Under the pieces are notes generated by a model. It saw only the letters and a program-made list of their open reading frames with translations. It was not told the origin of the DNA and made no database searches. 64,000 nucleotides of DNA from Glandiceps talaboti (taxonomy: Eukaryota > Hemichordata > Enteropneusta > Spengelidae), in NCBI RefSeq assembly GCF_964340395.1, contig NC_135554.1, positions 24,545,592 to 24,609,591 of the forward strand. Reading direction: 5' to 3'. Position numbers and translations under genes: made by a program. Of the stretch, positions 29,062 through 39,472 are shown in pieces. Numbering within the stretch: the stretch's first letter is position 1; each line of letters starts with the position of its first letter.

Positions 29062-29205
29062 GACGCTGGTGCAGACTGTGCCAAATTCCAGAAGAGTGAA
29101 TTAGCAGTAAGATTCAACAAAACAGCTTTGATACGACCAAACAACTCACCCAATGCCTGGGGTCCAACCTATGGAGAACATAAAGAGTAGCTGGAATTCA
29201 ATGTT
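29062..29205 (+). pseudogene. NANS: Orphan exon of sialic acid synthase (NANS-like)
   Basis: After ...cttgtcatag the frame reads DAGADCAKFQKSELAVRFNK and then TALIRPNN .. WGPTYGEHKE. It closely follows animal N-acetylneuraminate-9-phosphate synthase (human GADCAKFQKSELEFKFNRKA .. WGKTYGEHKRHLEFS). A TAG at 29188-29190 replaces the expected codon. Homology continues with LEF and then ends. The upstream exon (IAEIGQNHQGD motif) and the downstream TIM-barrel and SAF exons were not found within several kb. The enzyme condenses PEP with ManNAc-6-P. This piece is probably a duplicated exon or the relic of a lost gene. A rare truncated isoform is less likely. Confidence 0.75.
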
Positions 29206-30064
29206 TGTTAACTGTGATTAAGGACTCATAATGAATGCAATAAAATGGAAAATCTAATCAAAAGAAAAAATGAAGGGCACAACATTTGGAAAAAGATTAC
29301 AAGGACTACTAGAAGAACATTTGGCGGAACATACTGTGGATATTCAGCCATCATAATGGATACAATTGTTGTCAGATTGTGATCTAAAATAGCAGGACTA
29401 CGTCAAAGACTACGGTGGCCCACAAGTGACATAGGAACAATACATTTGTGGAAGAAATAATTAATTTTTTGAGAGTAAAATATTTAGTACAAGGATAAAA
29501 TTTTTCTTTTATAGGACAAAACATTATTTTTTGGTAGTGTTTTATTTTTCGTCAAACCAGAATGTTTTTTAAGGATTATATATAATTGAAAGATAATTGA
29601 AATTCAAAATATATTTTTTGTTAAAATTTTTTATTTTTTAAGTCTTTAAAAAAGTTTTTGTCCAAAATAATTGATAATAATATCGGACCTTGGTCAAAAA
29701 AAGTTGAAAGAAAAAGTTTTAAAAAAAGTTTTAAAAAAAAGTTCATCATACATATCTGCCACAAGTTGAACAAACAAGAAGAGTGAAATGAATTTCATTA
29801 TCTTTATTTGCATTATAAAAATAATACACAAATAAACTATTATAAGGAATTCATAACATACCAAAAAATGTCTAATCTTGATACAATAACATGGCAAATG
29901 CAAAGAGTAGATTTCATTTGTCAATCTGACATCCTTCAATTCACTTTACAAATTAATTTGGTTAGTTAGATGGTTAGTTTAGGATCACATTGTGTCTTGT
30001 GCTTACAAGAATTGGGATACAGTAAAGATGTCATGTATGCTTATAAAAAAAACACAAAAAAAAA
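29206..30064. other. Gene-free AT-rich stretch
   Basis: Runs of A and T dominate 29460-29760. No coding signal is seen. Confidence 0.5.
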
Positions 30065-31210
30065 ACCTTACGAACTAACACACACATCACATTCACCCAT
30101 CGCCCATCCATCCATCTATCCATCCACCCCTACCCACTCACCCAACCATACCTACCAATCTAGTACATATGTACATACCTACTTACCTACCTACCTACCT
30201 ACATGGTATGTAATCACACACACACATCTAACATACTCAGGTTTGTTTTCATTGTCTCAGAAATCGTAATTTACAGATTATAAATACCACATAACATAAT
30301 ACATTTGATGATGCTATGGTTGAAATATAAAAGCACATACCGTATTAAAAGGAAATATTCAACTATTATTTATTGAGTTTTTTAAATAGGTAATCAACTG
30401 TATACAATACAATACAAAGTCTTTCAAAGACAATATGCTATTGATCTATCATTCTTACCATCCATTCCCTGATATTGTATTCCTACTCAGACACACTTAT
30501 GGTCTGATGTATGTACAATTAGCTAGTACTTGAGTTTCAGGCTCAGAAGGGGTATACTGAATTGTGTTTTATGCGTCCATATGTTTGCATAAATTTGTTA
30601 CCTGTCTACCTGCATGTATGACATACATACATACATACATACATACATACATGACACTCAGGTTTGTTATCATTGTCTCTGAAATTGTAATTTATAGATT
30701 AAAAATATCACATAACATAATACCTTTGATCACGATATAGTTGAAATATAAAAATACATAAGGGTTATATTCAACATTTATTTATCAATTTTTTTATATA
30801 TGAATATTTATAATGTATTAATATTGGAAACATGCAAACAACCGCATGCAGTGAAAAATAAATCCAACAAAGATAACATGGTTGACCTAGTATTCATTTC
30901 ATACATTCCTAACATTATATTCACATGTATAAGAATTTAACCAGTCCCTAAAGTCTGTCAGATATTAAAATTCCATTATATCACAATGTTTTCATTTAGT
31001 AAGTACGTTTCTTTTCTTGAAGATTCTTCCCAAGCGACAACAACATCGCTTCATGGAATTTATAATGACCTTGCGCCAATTGCAGGCAATTGTTTATATA
31101 TATACAGCAAGCAAGACTTGATATGATAGTTCATTGCAAAGTATGCACGACTCGTTTCTTTTAGTAATTTTCCCATCGACAAAACCTATTGTTAAACGCT
31201 ATTGCCATTG
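30065..31210 (+). repeat. Family-A repeat, two tandem units (copies 3 and 4)
   Basis: The ACTCAGGTTTGTT-TCATTGTCTC block occurs at 30235 and 30656, a period of about 420 bp. The first unit matches copy 2 (16325-16870). From 30479 the sequence switches to the left block of copy 1 (TCCTACTCAGACACAC) and includes a short (CATA)n at 30623-30651. A trailing part (31000-31200) resembles 16920-17000. Confidence 0.7.
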
Positions 31211-31637
31211 TCATTAAAGGTTAATTGGATTCATCGTATTTTTGTGTAATGAAAAAAATAACCATTTTTAAACAGAAAAGGTAATGAGTTGATGCCTCAC
31301 TGGTTATATGTTTCTAGTTCACAAAGCGACATTAAAATGGTATTCCTGATGATTTGTATGTAGGCTGGTACACTCTCCATTATGTAAAACAGTGCTGTGG
31401 TTTGCAAGTACTATGTAAATATCTGTATTTAGGGAGTGTCCAGATTTTACTTCCAGGGGGACCCCGGAGGATTTCCCTTTTTTCTTGAGTAATTTTTTCA
31501 TGCCCCCCCCCCCCCCCCCCCCCGCCCACAAAAGCTTGGGGAAAAATTGACCCCCCTGCAAGTTCGTGATTTTTTTCCACTCCTGCCCATAGACTTACAC
31601 ACATACACAAACACACTATACATATACAATGTACATG

Positions 31638-31735
31638 TATGTATGTATGTATGTATGTATGTATGTATGTATGTATGTATGTATGTGTATGTGTGTGTGT
31701 GACTGTCTGTCCGTCTGTCTGTCTGTCTGTCTCTG
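31638..31735. repeat. (TATG)n / (CTGT)n microsatellite
   Basis: Compound tract inside the Harbinger-like element. Confidence 0.95.
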
Positions 31736-31828
31736 TATGCATACAATTACAAAACACAAACACAAACACAGCTTCGGCGCCAAACTGTAGATGACTTCCA
31801 ACCCCATGCCAACATAAAAAGCTGTATG

Positions 31829-32228
31829 CTTCAAACAATTACATGATGAAATTGCTGTATTTGGAAATCTGGAAAGAGTAAAAAACATCAGATCCAAACA
31901 TTGGGAAGAGCAACAGAAAAAAAGAGAACACAAGAAATATAATGACTATGAGTGGTTGACGTTGTTCTTGAGTGGAACTCTTGAAAAACTGAAAGTGAAA
32001 GAGTTAGATAAATATCTTGATGAGCACTGATTACCAAAACAGAGAAAATTAAAAAGAGAAAAATTAGACATAATATCCCCTCACATAGTAGGAACACCAG
32101 AATTTAGATCTAGAAATATGACTAATGTCATGGGTATGAGTGAAACAGATAGTAGTGACTCTGAGACTGAAAGTGACACTTCTGTAATGCATGTTCTAGG
32201 CAGTGATACTGATAGGTCAGAAAATTAA
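31829..32228 (+). pseudogene. SAP-like domain protein fragment carried by the transposon
   Basis: The frame reads VCFKQLHDEIAVFGNLERVK and then KKYNDYEWLTLFLSGTLEKL and KVKELDKYLDEH. After one TGA at 32028-32030 it continues in frame LPKQRKLKREKLDIISPHI to a TAA near 32226. The pattern YDW-x(5)-SG-x-L-x-KL-x-V-x-ELDKYL-x(2)-HGLPK resembles the helix-turn-helix of SAP-type domains seen at the C-termini of element-derived proteins. The stop replaces the usual Gly codon (GGA to TGA). The tail is Ser/Asp/Glu-rich. It is a 3' remnant of a larger gene; the rest is not in the element. Confidence 0.5.
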
Positions 32229-32539
32229 AGTCATGTACTGATGATAACACTGATAGTGATTGTGATGAAACATAGACCCTTCACCAATGTTGGTGGATGG
32301 TCTAGGGATGAAACAAGTCTTGCATATCCTCACCGACAATTAAGTTACTTTGAGAAGTGCAGGTCGATTTATGTTACATTAAATGATGATGAGTTTTTTT
32401 CCATGACACCCCCACCCCTGGAAAATTGTGAAATTTTTGCTAAGCCCCCCCCCCCCCCAATTTTTCCTGAGAAAAAATTATTGCCCCCCCCCCCCGAAAA
32501 TCCTCCGCCGCCCCCTTGAAGTAAAATCTGGACACTCCC

Positions 32540-33180
32540 TTAGGAGGAATTATTTCAAGTTAACGTTGTTGCCTAGCAACGTTGGTGTTATGATATGTTG
32601 TGTTCTTCTTGTATGTATACCCATGATGCTTGTAAGTGTTAATACTTCTGTTTTGCTGACGTGTTTGTTGTACAAACAAAGCAAATAGGGTCGCCTGTTG
32701 TAAAGCCACCACCTCTCCTATAATATACGGTAATAGTAAAATATATGTTCCTTTTTTTTATATAAGATGCCAGAAAAGTCACTCTGATTCATTTTGTTGT
32801 TTATGTCATCTATGAATGGATTGCTTGATGAATGACAAACTATGGATGTACATGCATGTACAACTAGAAAGCGAAGCGTGGACCGACTAGACGCAATATT
32901 AATTTGTCCGTCCCCGGTCGATCCCCGGGAGGGAGGGGGGGAGGAGGAGGTTACGCCACTGACCAGGTCTGGTAGGGGTGTGCGGCCAATGCTGCCAAAC
33001 TCCAGACCTCATATTTACCCAACCCCCCCCCCCCATACCCCATTTTAGACCATTCACGTTTTTAGAAGACCCCATTTTAAAACCAAAATACATAATCACA
33101 AATACGAATCACCGATATTAGCTGAGGGAAATTCCGAACTAGTCCAATCTGATTAAAATCCGATGTAGATGTCGGCTAAT
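32540..33180. other. Gene-free stretch with C/G-rich runs
   Basis: Contains GGTCGATCCCCGGGAGGGAGG at about 32918-32940 and ACCCCATTTTAGACCATT..CCCCATTTTAAAACC at 33038-33085, likely repeat fragments. No gene is seen. Confidence 0.4.
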
Positions 33181-33354
33181 CATTCATTGCTATTTTACCT
33201 TCGTTATTTTGCCTGAATTGACCTTCTTAGTACATGTTTATGTTTTTAGCCTGATCGCCTCCTCTACGTAGAGGAGGCGATCTGGCTAAAAACATAAACA
33301 TGTACTACGAAGGTCAAATCAGGCAAAATAACGAAGGTAAAATAGCAATGAATG
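33181..33354. mobile_element. 174-bp palindrome (foldback element)
   Basis: Arms of about 87 bp centred at CTCTACGTAGAG (33267/33268) match with few differences: CATTCATTGCTATTTTACC pairs with the region ending at 33354. Right after it AGGCGATCAGGCTAAAAA repeats part of the arm. Confidence 0.8.
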
Positions 33355-33429
33355 AAGGCGATCAGGCTAAAAACCATCCATTCCTATCGTTATTAAACAA
33401 TACCTGCATGGTCATATCAATTTATTCCA

Positions 33430-33695
33430 TCAGCATTTAAAGTAATTGATAATGATAATGTAAGAATTTATTGTCGACAGTTTACACTTCTGGGGATTGG
33501 TTACCACATTCCATTTGTTCGTGATAAACTACATCGCTATGCAGCTAAGATCACCGCAAGGGGGCGGGCTTCGACATACATATATCGGAACGGATGAACC
33601 AGAGGTTTGGCTCTCTGGGTTAAAATGTCGTTCACCAGAACTGTCAAGCCAGTATGTCGAGTCAGACGGCCTAATCACTATACCAGACTAATATC
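33430..33695 (-). mobile_element. Probable tRNA-derived SINE, diverged
   Basis: Read on the minus strand from 33695, TCTGGTATAGTGATTAGGCC and GTCTGACTCGACATACTGG resemble a tRNA A-box half with an anticodon arm. A weak B-box-like AGTTCTGGTGAAC follows. The element ends with GACAATAAATTCTTACATTA. The assignment rests on these motifs only. Confidence 0.4.
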
Positions 33696-34126
33696 CAATA
33701 TAGAAGAAATCAAATGATACGATAATTTCTTCGTTGGATATAACATTCACCATAGGAGTATTAATTGAAAGATATGGGATAATACTCGTATGCATGTTTG
33801 CTTTTAACAGGCCTGACCATTGCGATATTTTTCTCAGCCGAGTTGTACGACGTTCACTGAAATTCGGCCAAAAGGGCGAAATAGGTGACGCCGAGGCCTG
33901 CAATCTAGAAAAAAAATGAAATTGGAGAAATTGTAGCAGTCTTTTAGAGCTTTGAAGAAAAATTCAGTCGTTGGTGGCGATTCAAAAAAATACCTGCTTT
34001 ACACACCGGAACGACATCGTCGTAAAACCGTAAGCCCTTTTACGGCAAGAACCATTGCCGAATTTGAGCAAAATTTCCATTGCGACGTCAGCTACAGAGC
34101 TATAAAAATATCGTTTGCTTGCGTAG

Positions 34127-34200
34127 TCTCGGTTACCCAGCCTCTTGCCGTTGAGGCCTAGGGGTGTAGCCCTCAACGGCAAGAGGGTGGGTAACCGAGA
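34127..34200. mobile_element. Small MITE/foldback, TCTCGGTTACCC family, copy 1
   Basis: TCTCGGTTACCCAGCCTCTT and GCCGTTGAGG form arms that pair with 34171-34200. The loop is about 14 bp. A second copy is at 57328-57425. Confidence 0.75.
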
Positions 34201-34515
34201 TTATTGCTTGCTGGGATGCATGCTGAAGTGATCGAGAGGCGTTTTAAATCATATTGAATACGACTGGTTGTATTATTCTTTATTTATGATAGCTCTACGC
34301 GATGATTCTCAGCCGGTGCCGTAAAGGGTTTTACGAAGTCGATCCTGTTGTGAATTTCAAATCTCGCTCTCAATTTCCCAATTCAAGTTACTGAATAGTG
34401 AAGATGGTATTGTCAAAAAGTCCTTACCGTAAGAATAAAAGGTTTCGTGATAGTAACAAGATCGAAGATAGTGTATCCGACGGCAATACCATTCAACCTA
34501 GACATAAACATGTTC

Positions 34516-34663
34516 AGCTTCGAACACAGAGGGAGAAAAAAACATAGTTAGTTTACACATCTGTTGTGTTTGCATTACAAAGTGACTTAGCTTTGAACAC
34601 AGAGTGAGGAGAAAATGTAGTTGGTTTTACACATCTGTTGTGTTTGCATTACAAAGTGACTTT
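34516..34663. repeat. Tandem duplication, ~73-bp unit
   Basis: AGCTTCGAACACAGAG .. CACATCTGTTGTGTTTGC .. ACAAAGTGACT occurs twice in succession. Confidence 0.85.
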
Positions 34664-34989
34664 AATGAAGCAAACTGAGACAGACACAAACTGAACCTAT
34701 ATTTGCAACCTCTTGATCTAAGCATTCTATAGACTTTAATGTACATTGTAATTACACTCACAGTAGCGGGGTGGCGTGCATACCCCTGATGGCGAGTTTT
34801 CCTCATGTGGCCTCACATTCAGTCTCATTCAGTGTGTATATTATCTGGATTACAGGATGATTGCGTATCCACATATAACTAAGACACTGCTATCACGAAC
34901 TAATATAGTCTACCACATGCCACAACTACAACAGTTTTAGTTTGTGTCTGCCTTAGTTTGGTTTCCGTAGTAGTACATTTACTATTGAT

Positions 34990-37900
34990 ATGATATGTGT
35001 GATATGTGTTTTATTGTCATATATATACTGATACATATATAATGAAATGTGCATTGATTTTGCGTGTAATGAAAAATTTACAAAAACAATATTCTGTAGA
35101 GGACTCCTAACACGAAATTGATGCGTCAATAGAGAACTTAAATTGATTCATTAAGAGTGCGGACTGCAGTTGGGTAAAAGCTAAACAATGTGCGATTAGA
35201 ACCTGATTTGATCGAACGGTACCGCTCGCCTGAGCGCATAAGTTGGAATAAATTACGTGCTGGATGGAAATCGTCTTTTACAATTGACTGAGCTCTTTTC
35301 TTTACTTGAGCGTTGTACAACTCATTAAGAAAAGGAAGTTGACATCCAATGATGCTACTGGCAGTGTTAACGATTCGATTGAGACGTTTCCGGTCATCAA
35401 CTGTGGCATTGCCCCACCAAACGATGATTGACAGTGTCAGGACACTCTCAATCACCGCTCGGTAGAACTTAATCAACAGTCCCTGGCTGACACGGAAACT
35501 TCTCAATCGTCTTAAGAAGAACAGTCTTTTCTGTGCTTTCTTCACAATATGATCAGTATTGATTTCCCATTTCAGATCGGCTGAGAGGTAAACACCGAGA
35601 AACTTAAAATACTGCACTATTTCAACCTCTGAGTTGTTGATGACTAGAGGAACGATATCAGATGGATTCCTTCGAAAGTCCACAATAATCTCTTTGGTCT
35701 TTTTGACATTCAGTTCAAGATTGTTTTCAGAGCACCATGTTATGATAGAGTTCACTTCATTACGATATGATGTTTCATCGTTTTTTATTAATCCGCCCAC
35801 GGTGGTGTCATCAGCAAATTTGATGATAAAATTATTATCAGACACAGTAACGCAATCATGGGTAAATAATGAGTATAACATTGGCGACAAATTACAACCT
35901 TGAGGTGTACCAGTATTAAGAACTAGAGATTTCGAATAATTATTTCCAATTTTAACAACTTGTGATCGATCTAATAAAAAATGTAACACCCATTTACATA
36001 TACTAGCAGTAAGTCCTAGCGATATTAGTTTGTCATATAATCTAAAGGGTGAAATTGTATTGAAAGCTGAGCTGTAATCGATGAATAAAAGTCTGGAATA
36101 GTTAGGTATTTTCTGGTCAAGGAAGCTCGTTACATTGAATAATGCTAATGAAATTGCATCCTCAACTGATCTGTTCTTTCTATAAGCAAATTGGTATGGA
36201 TCAAGAGACGGTGGGAGTTTAGATCTAATGTACTGACTTACTAGAGTCTCTAAACATTTCATAACTATCGATGTTAACGCAACTGGACGGTAGTCGTTCA
36301 AACATGTAACCGGTGAACGCTTTGGCACAGGAATGATGATCGCTTTCTTTAATATATTTGGGACATAACAGATCTTTAAGGACCAATTGAATATGGCGCA
36401 AATAATTTCACACAGTTCATCCCTGCATGATCGCAAAAGACGGGGACTAATTCCATCAGGGCCTGGCGCCTTCTTCACTTTCAGTTTGGATAGAACGCGG
36501 TGAGTGTCTTCATGCGATACCTCAAACGGTTGAGGTAGACTGTCGCTACTGATCACATGTAGTGTGCCCAGGGGTTGATCAAATCGCGCATAAAATTCAT
36601 TGAGTTTGTTGGGCAAGGAAGGGTCATCACTGGGTGCAGACTTTGACCTGGGCTTAAACCCTGTAATTTTATTGAAGCCTTTCCACAGCTCGTTTGAATT
36701 TGTAACCGAAATATCCTCCTCAAGTTTGGTTTGATATCGGTGCTTCGCCTCTCTGATGGCTCTCCTGACGGCGTACCTTGCTGCTTTCATGGCTAGAGTG
36801 TCTCCACTTTTAAATGCATTATCTCTTGCGCGAAGTTCTAAACCAACTGATCGATCAAACCAAGGTTTGTCATTAGCATATGACGTCACGAGCTTTCTTG
36901 GAATACAAAGCTCCTCACAAAACTTGATATAGTTCATTGTGACTTCTGTGCACTCGTCCAGGTCAGCTGCACTGTCAATAAACAAATCCCAGTTCGTACA
37001 TGCAAAGCAGCCCTGGAGCCGCTGAATAGCCTGTTCAGTCCACTGCGGGACAAGGCGCTTTGTAGGCTTCTCGCGTTTAAGTTGCTGTCTATATGCTGGA
37101 ACCAGATGTATCATATTGTGATCTGAGTTACCGAGAGGGGCTCGCATTAGTGACCGATAAGCTCCCTTGATGGTCGTGTAACAGTGGTCTAGGATTTTAT
37201 CCTGGCGGGTCGCACAATCCACATGTTGGTAATACTTGGGTAAGCCCTTTTTAAGGTTAGAATGATTAAAGTCACCTGCGACGATAGAAAAGGCCCCAGA
37301 GTACTCATTTTCATGTTTCATAATGATGGCTGAAAGTTGTTCAATAGCTGTATTTGCATTAACACCTGGTGGTATGTATACTGCAGTCAGTAAAAGTGAG
37401 CTGAATTCCCTCGGCAGATAAAATGGCCGACATTTGATCACAAGTGTTTCCAGCTCAGGTGTACATGAGTGTGAAATAACTTTGGCATCTGTGCACCAAG
37501 AGTCATTCAATAGGAAACATAGTCCTCCTCCAATAGACTTATTCACTCCCTTGAAATCGCGGTCTGACCGAAAGAGTGTGAATCCAGGTGGTGTCAATGA
37601 TGAATCTGGGATTAGTGGGTCTAACCAAGTTTCGGTGAAACAAAATATAGAACAATCATGATAATCCTTCCTAGTGTGTATGAGGCAAGACAGTTCATCG
37701 ATTTTGTAACGAAGCGAACGTACATTAGCGAGAAACATACTGGGTAGGGGTGGTCGAAAGTTCCGCTTGCGCAATCTTGCCAATATTCCACCACGCCTAC
37801 CTCGCCTCCGTCCCTGATGACCCTCTGCCTGGTTGATGCTATGCTTTTGGCCACGGTTTGGTTTGTCACATTCTGTCAAAATTGTATCCACCAATTTAAT

Positions 37901-38070
37901 ACGTGATAGCACATCCTCGCTCGGCTCACCACTGCTGGTACGGAGCACAAGGAGTTCCTCTCTTCTATAGGTATAGATTCCCGATGATTGAATGATGAAT
38001 AACGATACCAAAAGAAAAATACTAAGAGCACGCAAAATCGTGTCGCCATGCACCGGCGCCATTGTCTGAC
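34990..38070 (-). mobile_element. LINE, CR1/L2/Rex1-like, with one intact ORF
   Basis: The element covers the ORF at 35138-38062 and a short 3' UTR. In element orientation the UTR ends with GACAATAAAACACATATC and short CACATATC repeats near 34990. The exact 5' edge is not resolved. An uninterrupted 974-codon frame implies recent insertion. It lies in the gustatory-receptor-like gene downstream of the 69-bp exon, in the same orientation. Confidence 0.85.
35138..38062 (-). CDS. LINE endonuclease-reverse transcriptase polyprotein
   Basis: 974 codons, starting with ATG at 38062. The N-terminus has a hydrophobic run (ILRALSIFLLVSLFIIQSSG, about residues 9-29), which is unusual for a LINE protein. 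An APE-type endonuclease follows (about 105-330: FLANVRSL, TETWL, AGDFNH, SDHNM). The reverse transcriptase (about 530-800) shows KAPGPDGISPRLLR, FIDYSSAFNTI, GTPQGCNLSPMLY and the catalytic FADDTTV. The C-terminal region ends GERYRSIKSGSNRTLFSFYP, matching the conserved tail of CR1/L2/Rex1-group LINEs. No stop or frameshift was seen, so it may encode an active protein. Confidence 0.9.
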   Translation of the reverse strand: MAPVHGDTILRALSIFLLVSLFIIQSSGIYTYRREELLVLRTSSGEPSEDVLSRIKLVDTILTECDKPNRGQKHSINQAEGHQGRRRGRRGGILARLRKRNFRPPLPSMFLANVRSLRYKIDELSCLIHTRKDYHDCSIFCFTETWLDPLIPDSSLTPPGFTLFRSDRDFKGVNKSIGGGLCFLLNDSWCTDAKVISHSCTPELETLVIKCRPFYLPREFSSLLLTAVYIPPGVNANTAIEQLSAIIMKHENEYSGAFSIVAGDFNHSNLKKGLPKYYQHVDCATRQDKILDHCYTTIKGAYRSLMRAPLGNSDHNMIHLVPAYRQQLKREKPTKRLVPQWTEQAIQRLQGCFACTNWDLFIDSAADLDECTEVTMNYIKFCEELCIPRKLVTSYANDKPWFDRSVGLELRARDNAFKSGDTLAMKAARYAVRRAIREAKHRYQTKLEEDISVTNSNELWKGFNKITGFKPRSKSAPSDDPSLPNKLNEFYARFDQPLGTLHVISSDSLPQPFEVSHEDTHRVLSKLKVKKAPGPDGISPRLLRSCRDELCEIICAIFNWSLKICYVPNILKKAIIIPVPKRSPVTCLNDYRPVALTSIVMKCLETLVSQYIRSKLPPSLDPYQFAYRKNRSVEDAISLALFNVTSFLDQKIPNYSRLLFIDYSSAFNTISPFRLYDKLISLGLTASICKWVLHFLLDRSQVVKIGNNYSKSLVLNTGTPQGCNLSPMLYSLFTHDCVTVSDNNFIIKFADDTTVGGLIKNDETSYRNEVNSIITWCSENNLELNVKKTKEIIVDFRRNPSDIVPLVINNSEVEIVQYFKFLGVYLSADLKWEINTDHIVKKAQKRLFFLRRLRSFRVSQGLLIKFYRAVIESVLTLSIIVWWGNATVDDRKRLNRIVNTASSIIGCQLPFLNELYNAQVKKRAQSIVKDDFHPARNLFQLMRSGERYRSIKSGSNRTLFSFYPTAVRTLNESI

Positions 38071-38238
38071 CTTATCCATATTTGGACATGTGTTATTAAG
38101 ACATCATCATATGAGAATGATAAATAATCATCATAGTCTGATTCACAAACTTTTTGAAGTTTAATAAAAAAATAACTGTGTTAGAAAGTACTGGTGTGCC
38201 GTGGATATTATATATATATTATTATATACATATACATA

Positions 38239-38342
38239 ATATGAACACTATTTCATAGTAAATAGTCATTAGAGATTTATATATATATATATATATATAT
38301 AAATCTATAATGACTATTTACTATGAAATACAGTGTTCATAT
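38239..38342. repeat. Hairpin with (TA)n loop
   Basis: AATATGAACACTATTTCATAG and TAAATAGTCATTA pair with the region 38304-38342. The apex is (TA)n at 38277-38301. A foldback element with a TA core. Confidence 0.8.
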
Positions 38343-38398
38343 TGTACACGTGTTCATTCAAGTTCTAATTTGCATAAGGTAATAGCCGACTACCTTAC

Positions 38399-38467
38399 CA
38401 TGAGTAGTTCTTCGCTGGTGGCGTTATTCACACTAATGTTATATGTCTTGTTCAATGGAGCATGGGC
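38399..38467 (-). CDS. Small internal exon of the gustatory-receptor-like gene
   Basis: Bounded by acceptor ..cttgtcttccag and donor gtaagg, this 69-bp segment is phase 0 at both ends. It encodes AHAPLNKTYNISVNNATSEE and then LLM. Its phase matches the phase-0 donor of the large exon at 45616. Its position, just after transmembrane segment 6, is where insect and other Gr-family genes have short phase-0 exons. The joining exon with the TM7 TY-x(5)-QF motif was not found. I infer that it belongs to this gene from phase, strand and order; a transcript would settle it. Confidence 0.55.
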
Positions 38468-38595
38468 CTGGAAGACAAGATAACGACATTCTTTAGTCAT
38501 ATAATTGATTTCAGACATTATGTATGCGATATCTAGAGAGCATCCTTTTTATAAGTGATGGACGGCAGAGGTGGTGTTGGTGTTGGTGTTGTTGT

Positions 38596-38596
<1 letters not shown>

Positions 38597-38646
<50 letters not shown>
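38597..38646. repeat. (GAT)n microsatellite at LINE 3' end
   Basis: (TGA)n on the plus strand, which is (ATC)n on the element strand. It is preceded by GTTGGT units at 38575-38597. Confidence 0.95.
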
Positions 38647-39472
38647 CTTTTGACTTTTCACAAAAACCTTTATTTACTTGGTTAAAAATACTTTACAAAA
38701 GAATAAACAAAGTGCCCGTTTCAATGGCATGGAAAGAAATGTTCAAAGTCTTGGGTTCAAGTCAAAACAAATTGACAATTGTGAAGAAAGTGTTCATGAA
38801 ACTTGTCATTATTTCGAATGTACATCTAAGGAATCTTCTTGTATATACAGCTGGCTCTGTAATCTTCAGCTTTTAATTATATGGGGGCATGACTTCAAGT
38901 CATGTCGTGTTGAAAAAGGACAGGTTTATTGTAGTTGTCGGCATTGTGTATTCCAATGTACATCCAGCGATTCTTCTATATATATATACAACCAAATATT
39001 TGACTTGAGCTGTAAGAAAGCAGAATGGTAAGTATGTGTGTCCCTGCCGACCATTAGGCTGACTGCAGTGACAGTTACGATTAGTTCCATGGGTAGGGCG
39101 AGGTGGGAGGGGGGAACAAATCTCAACGTGTCGGCACAGCCTCGTGAGGAGTACGATGCCCAGAGCTTTTTCTGGTCAAGGCCGCAATAGCGAGTGGCCT
39201 GTACTTGACAGCAGGTGAAAGTTACACATTTGTTGTGTTGATTCGAGACAACAGCTGAGTTGGTTGTGATAGCTTGTTTTTTACCAGAAGAGTAGGTTAA
39301 AATGCAAATGTACAGGCCACTTACGCAATTGCGCAGAGTGTGTGTGAATGTTCTCTGAATAAAAGTAATAATAATAAACAAGGCATAAAAGTAAACAAAA
39401 TACACGGAGGTACACGTACACGGTTGCCGGGAAGCAGTACTGACGAGCAGAGAAATAACGAACATATTGATA

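Larger units (their letters stand above)
31432..32539. mobile_element. Complete TTA-flanked Harbinger-like element, 1108 bp, with internal SAP-like frame
   Basis: TTA at 31429-31431 and 32540-32542 flanks GGGAGTGTCCAGATTTTACTT and its exact inverted partner AAGTAAAATCTGGACACTCCC. C-rich tracts (31504-31522, 32444-32457, 32486-32495) lie just inside both ends. The interior contains a microsatellite and an open frame at about 31829-32228. No transposase is visible. The TTA duplication and GGG-TGTCC termini fit PIF/Harbinger. A truncated relative is at 4246. Confidence 0.75.

Noticed and set aside
37621-37869. Extra small gene inside the LINE
   Set aside because: It is an alternative-frame shadow of the LINE polyprotein.
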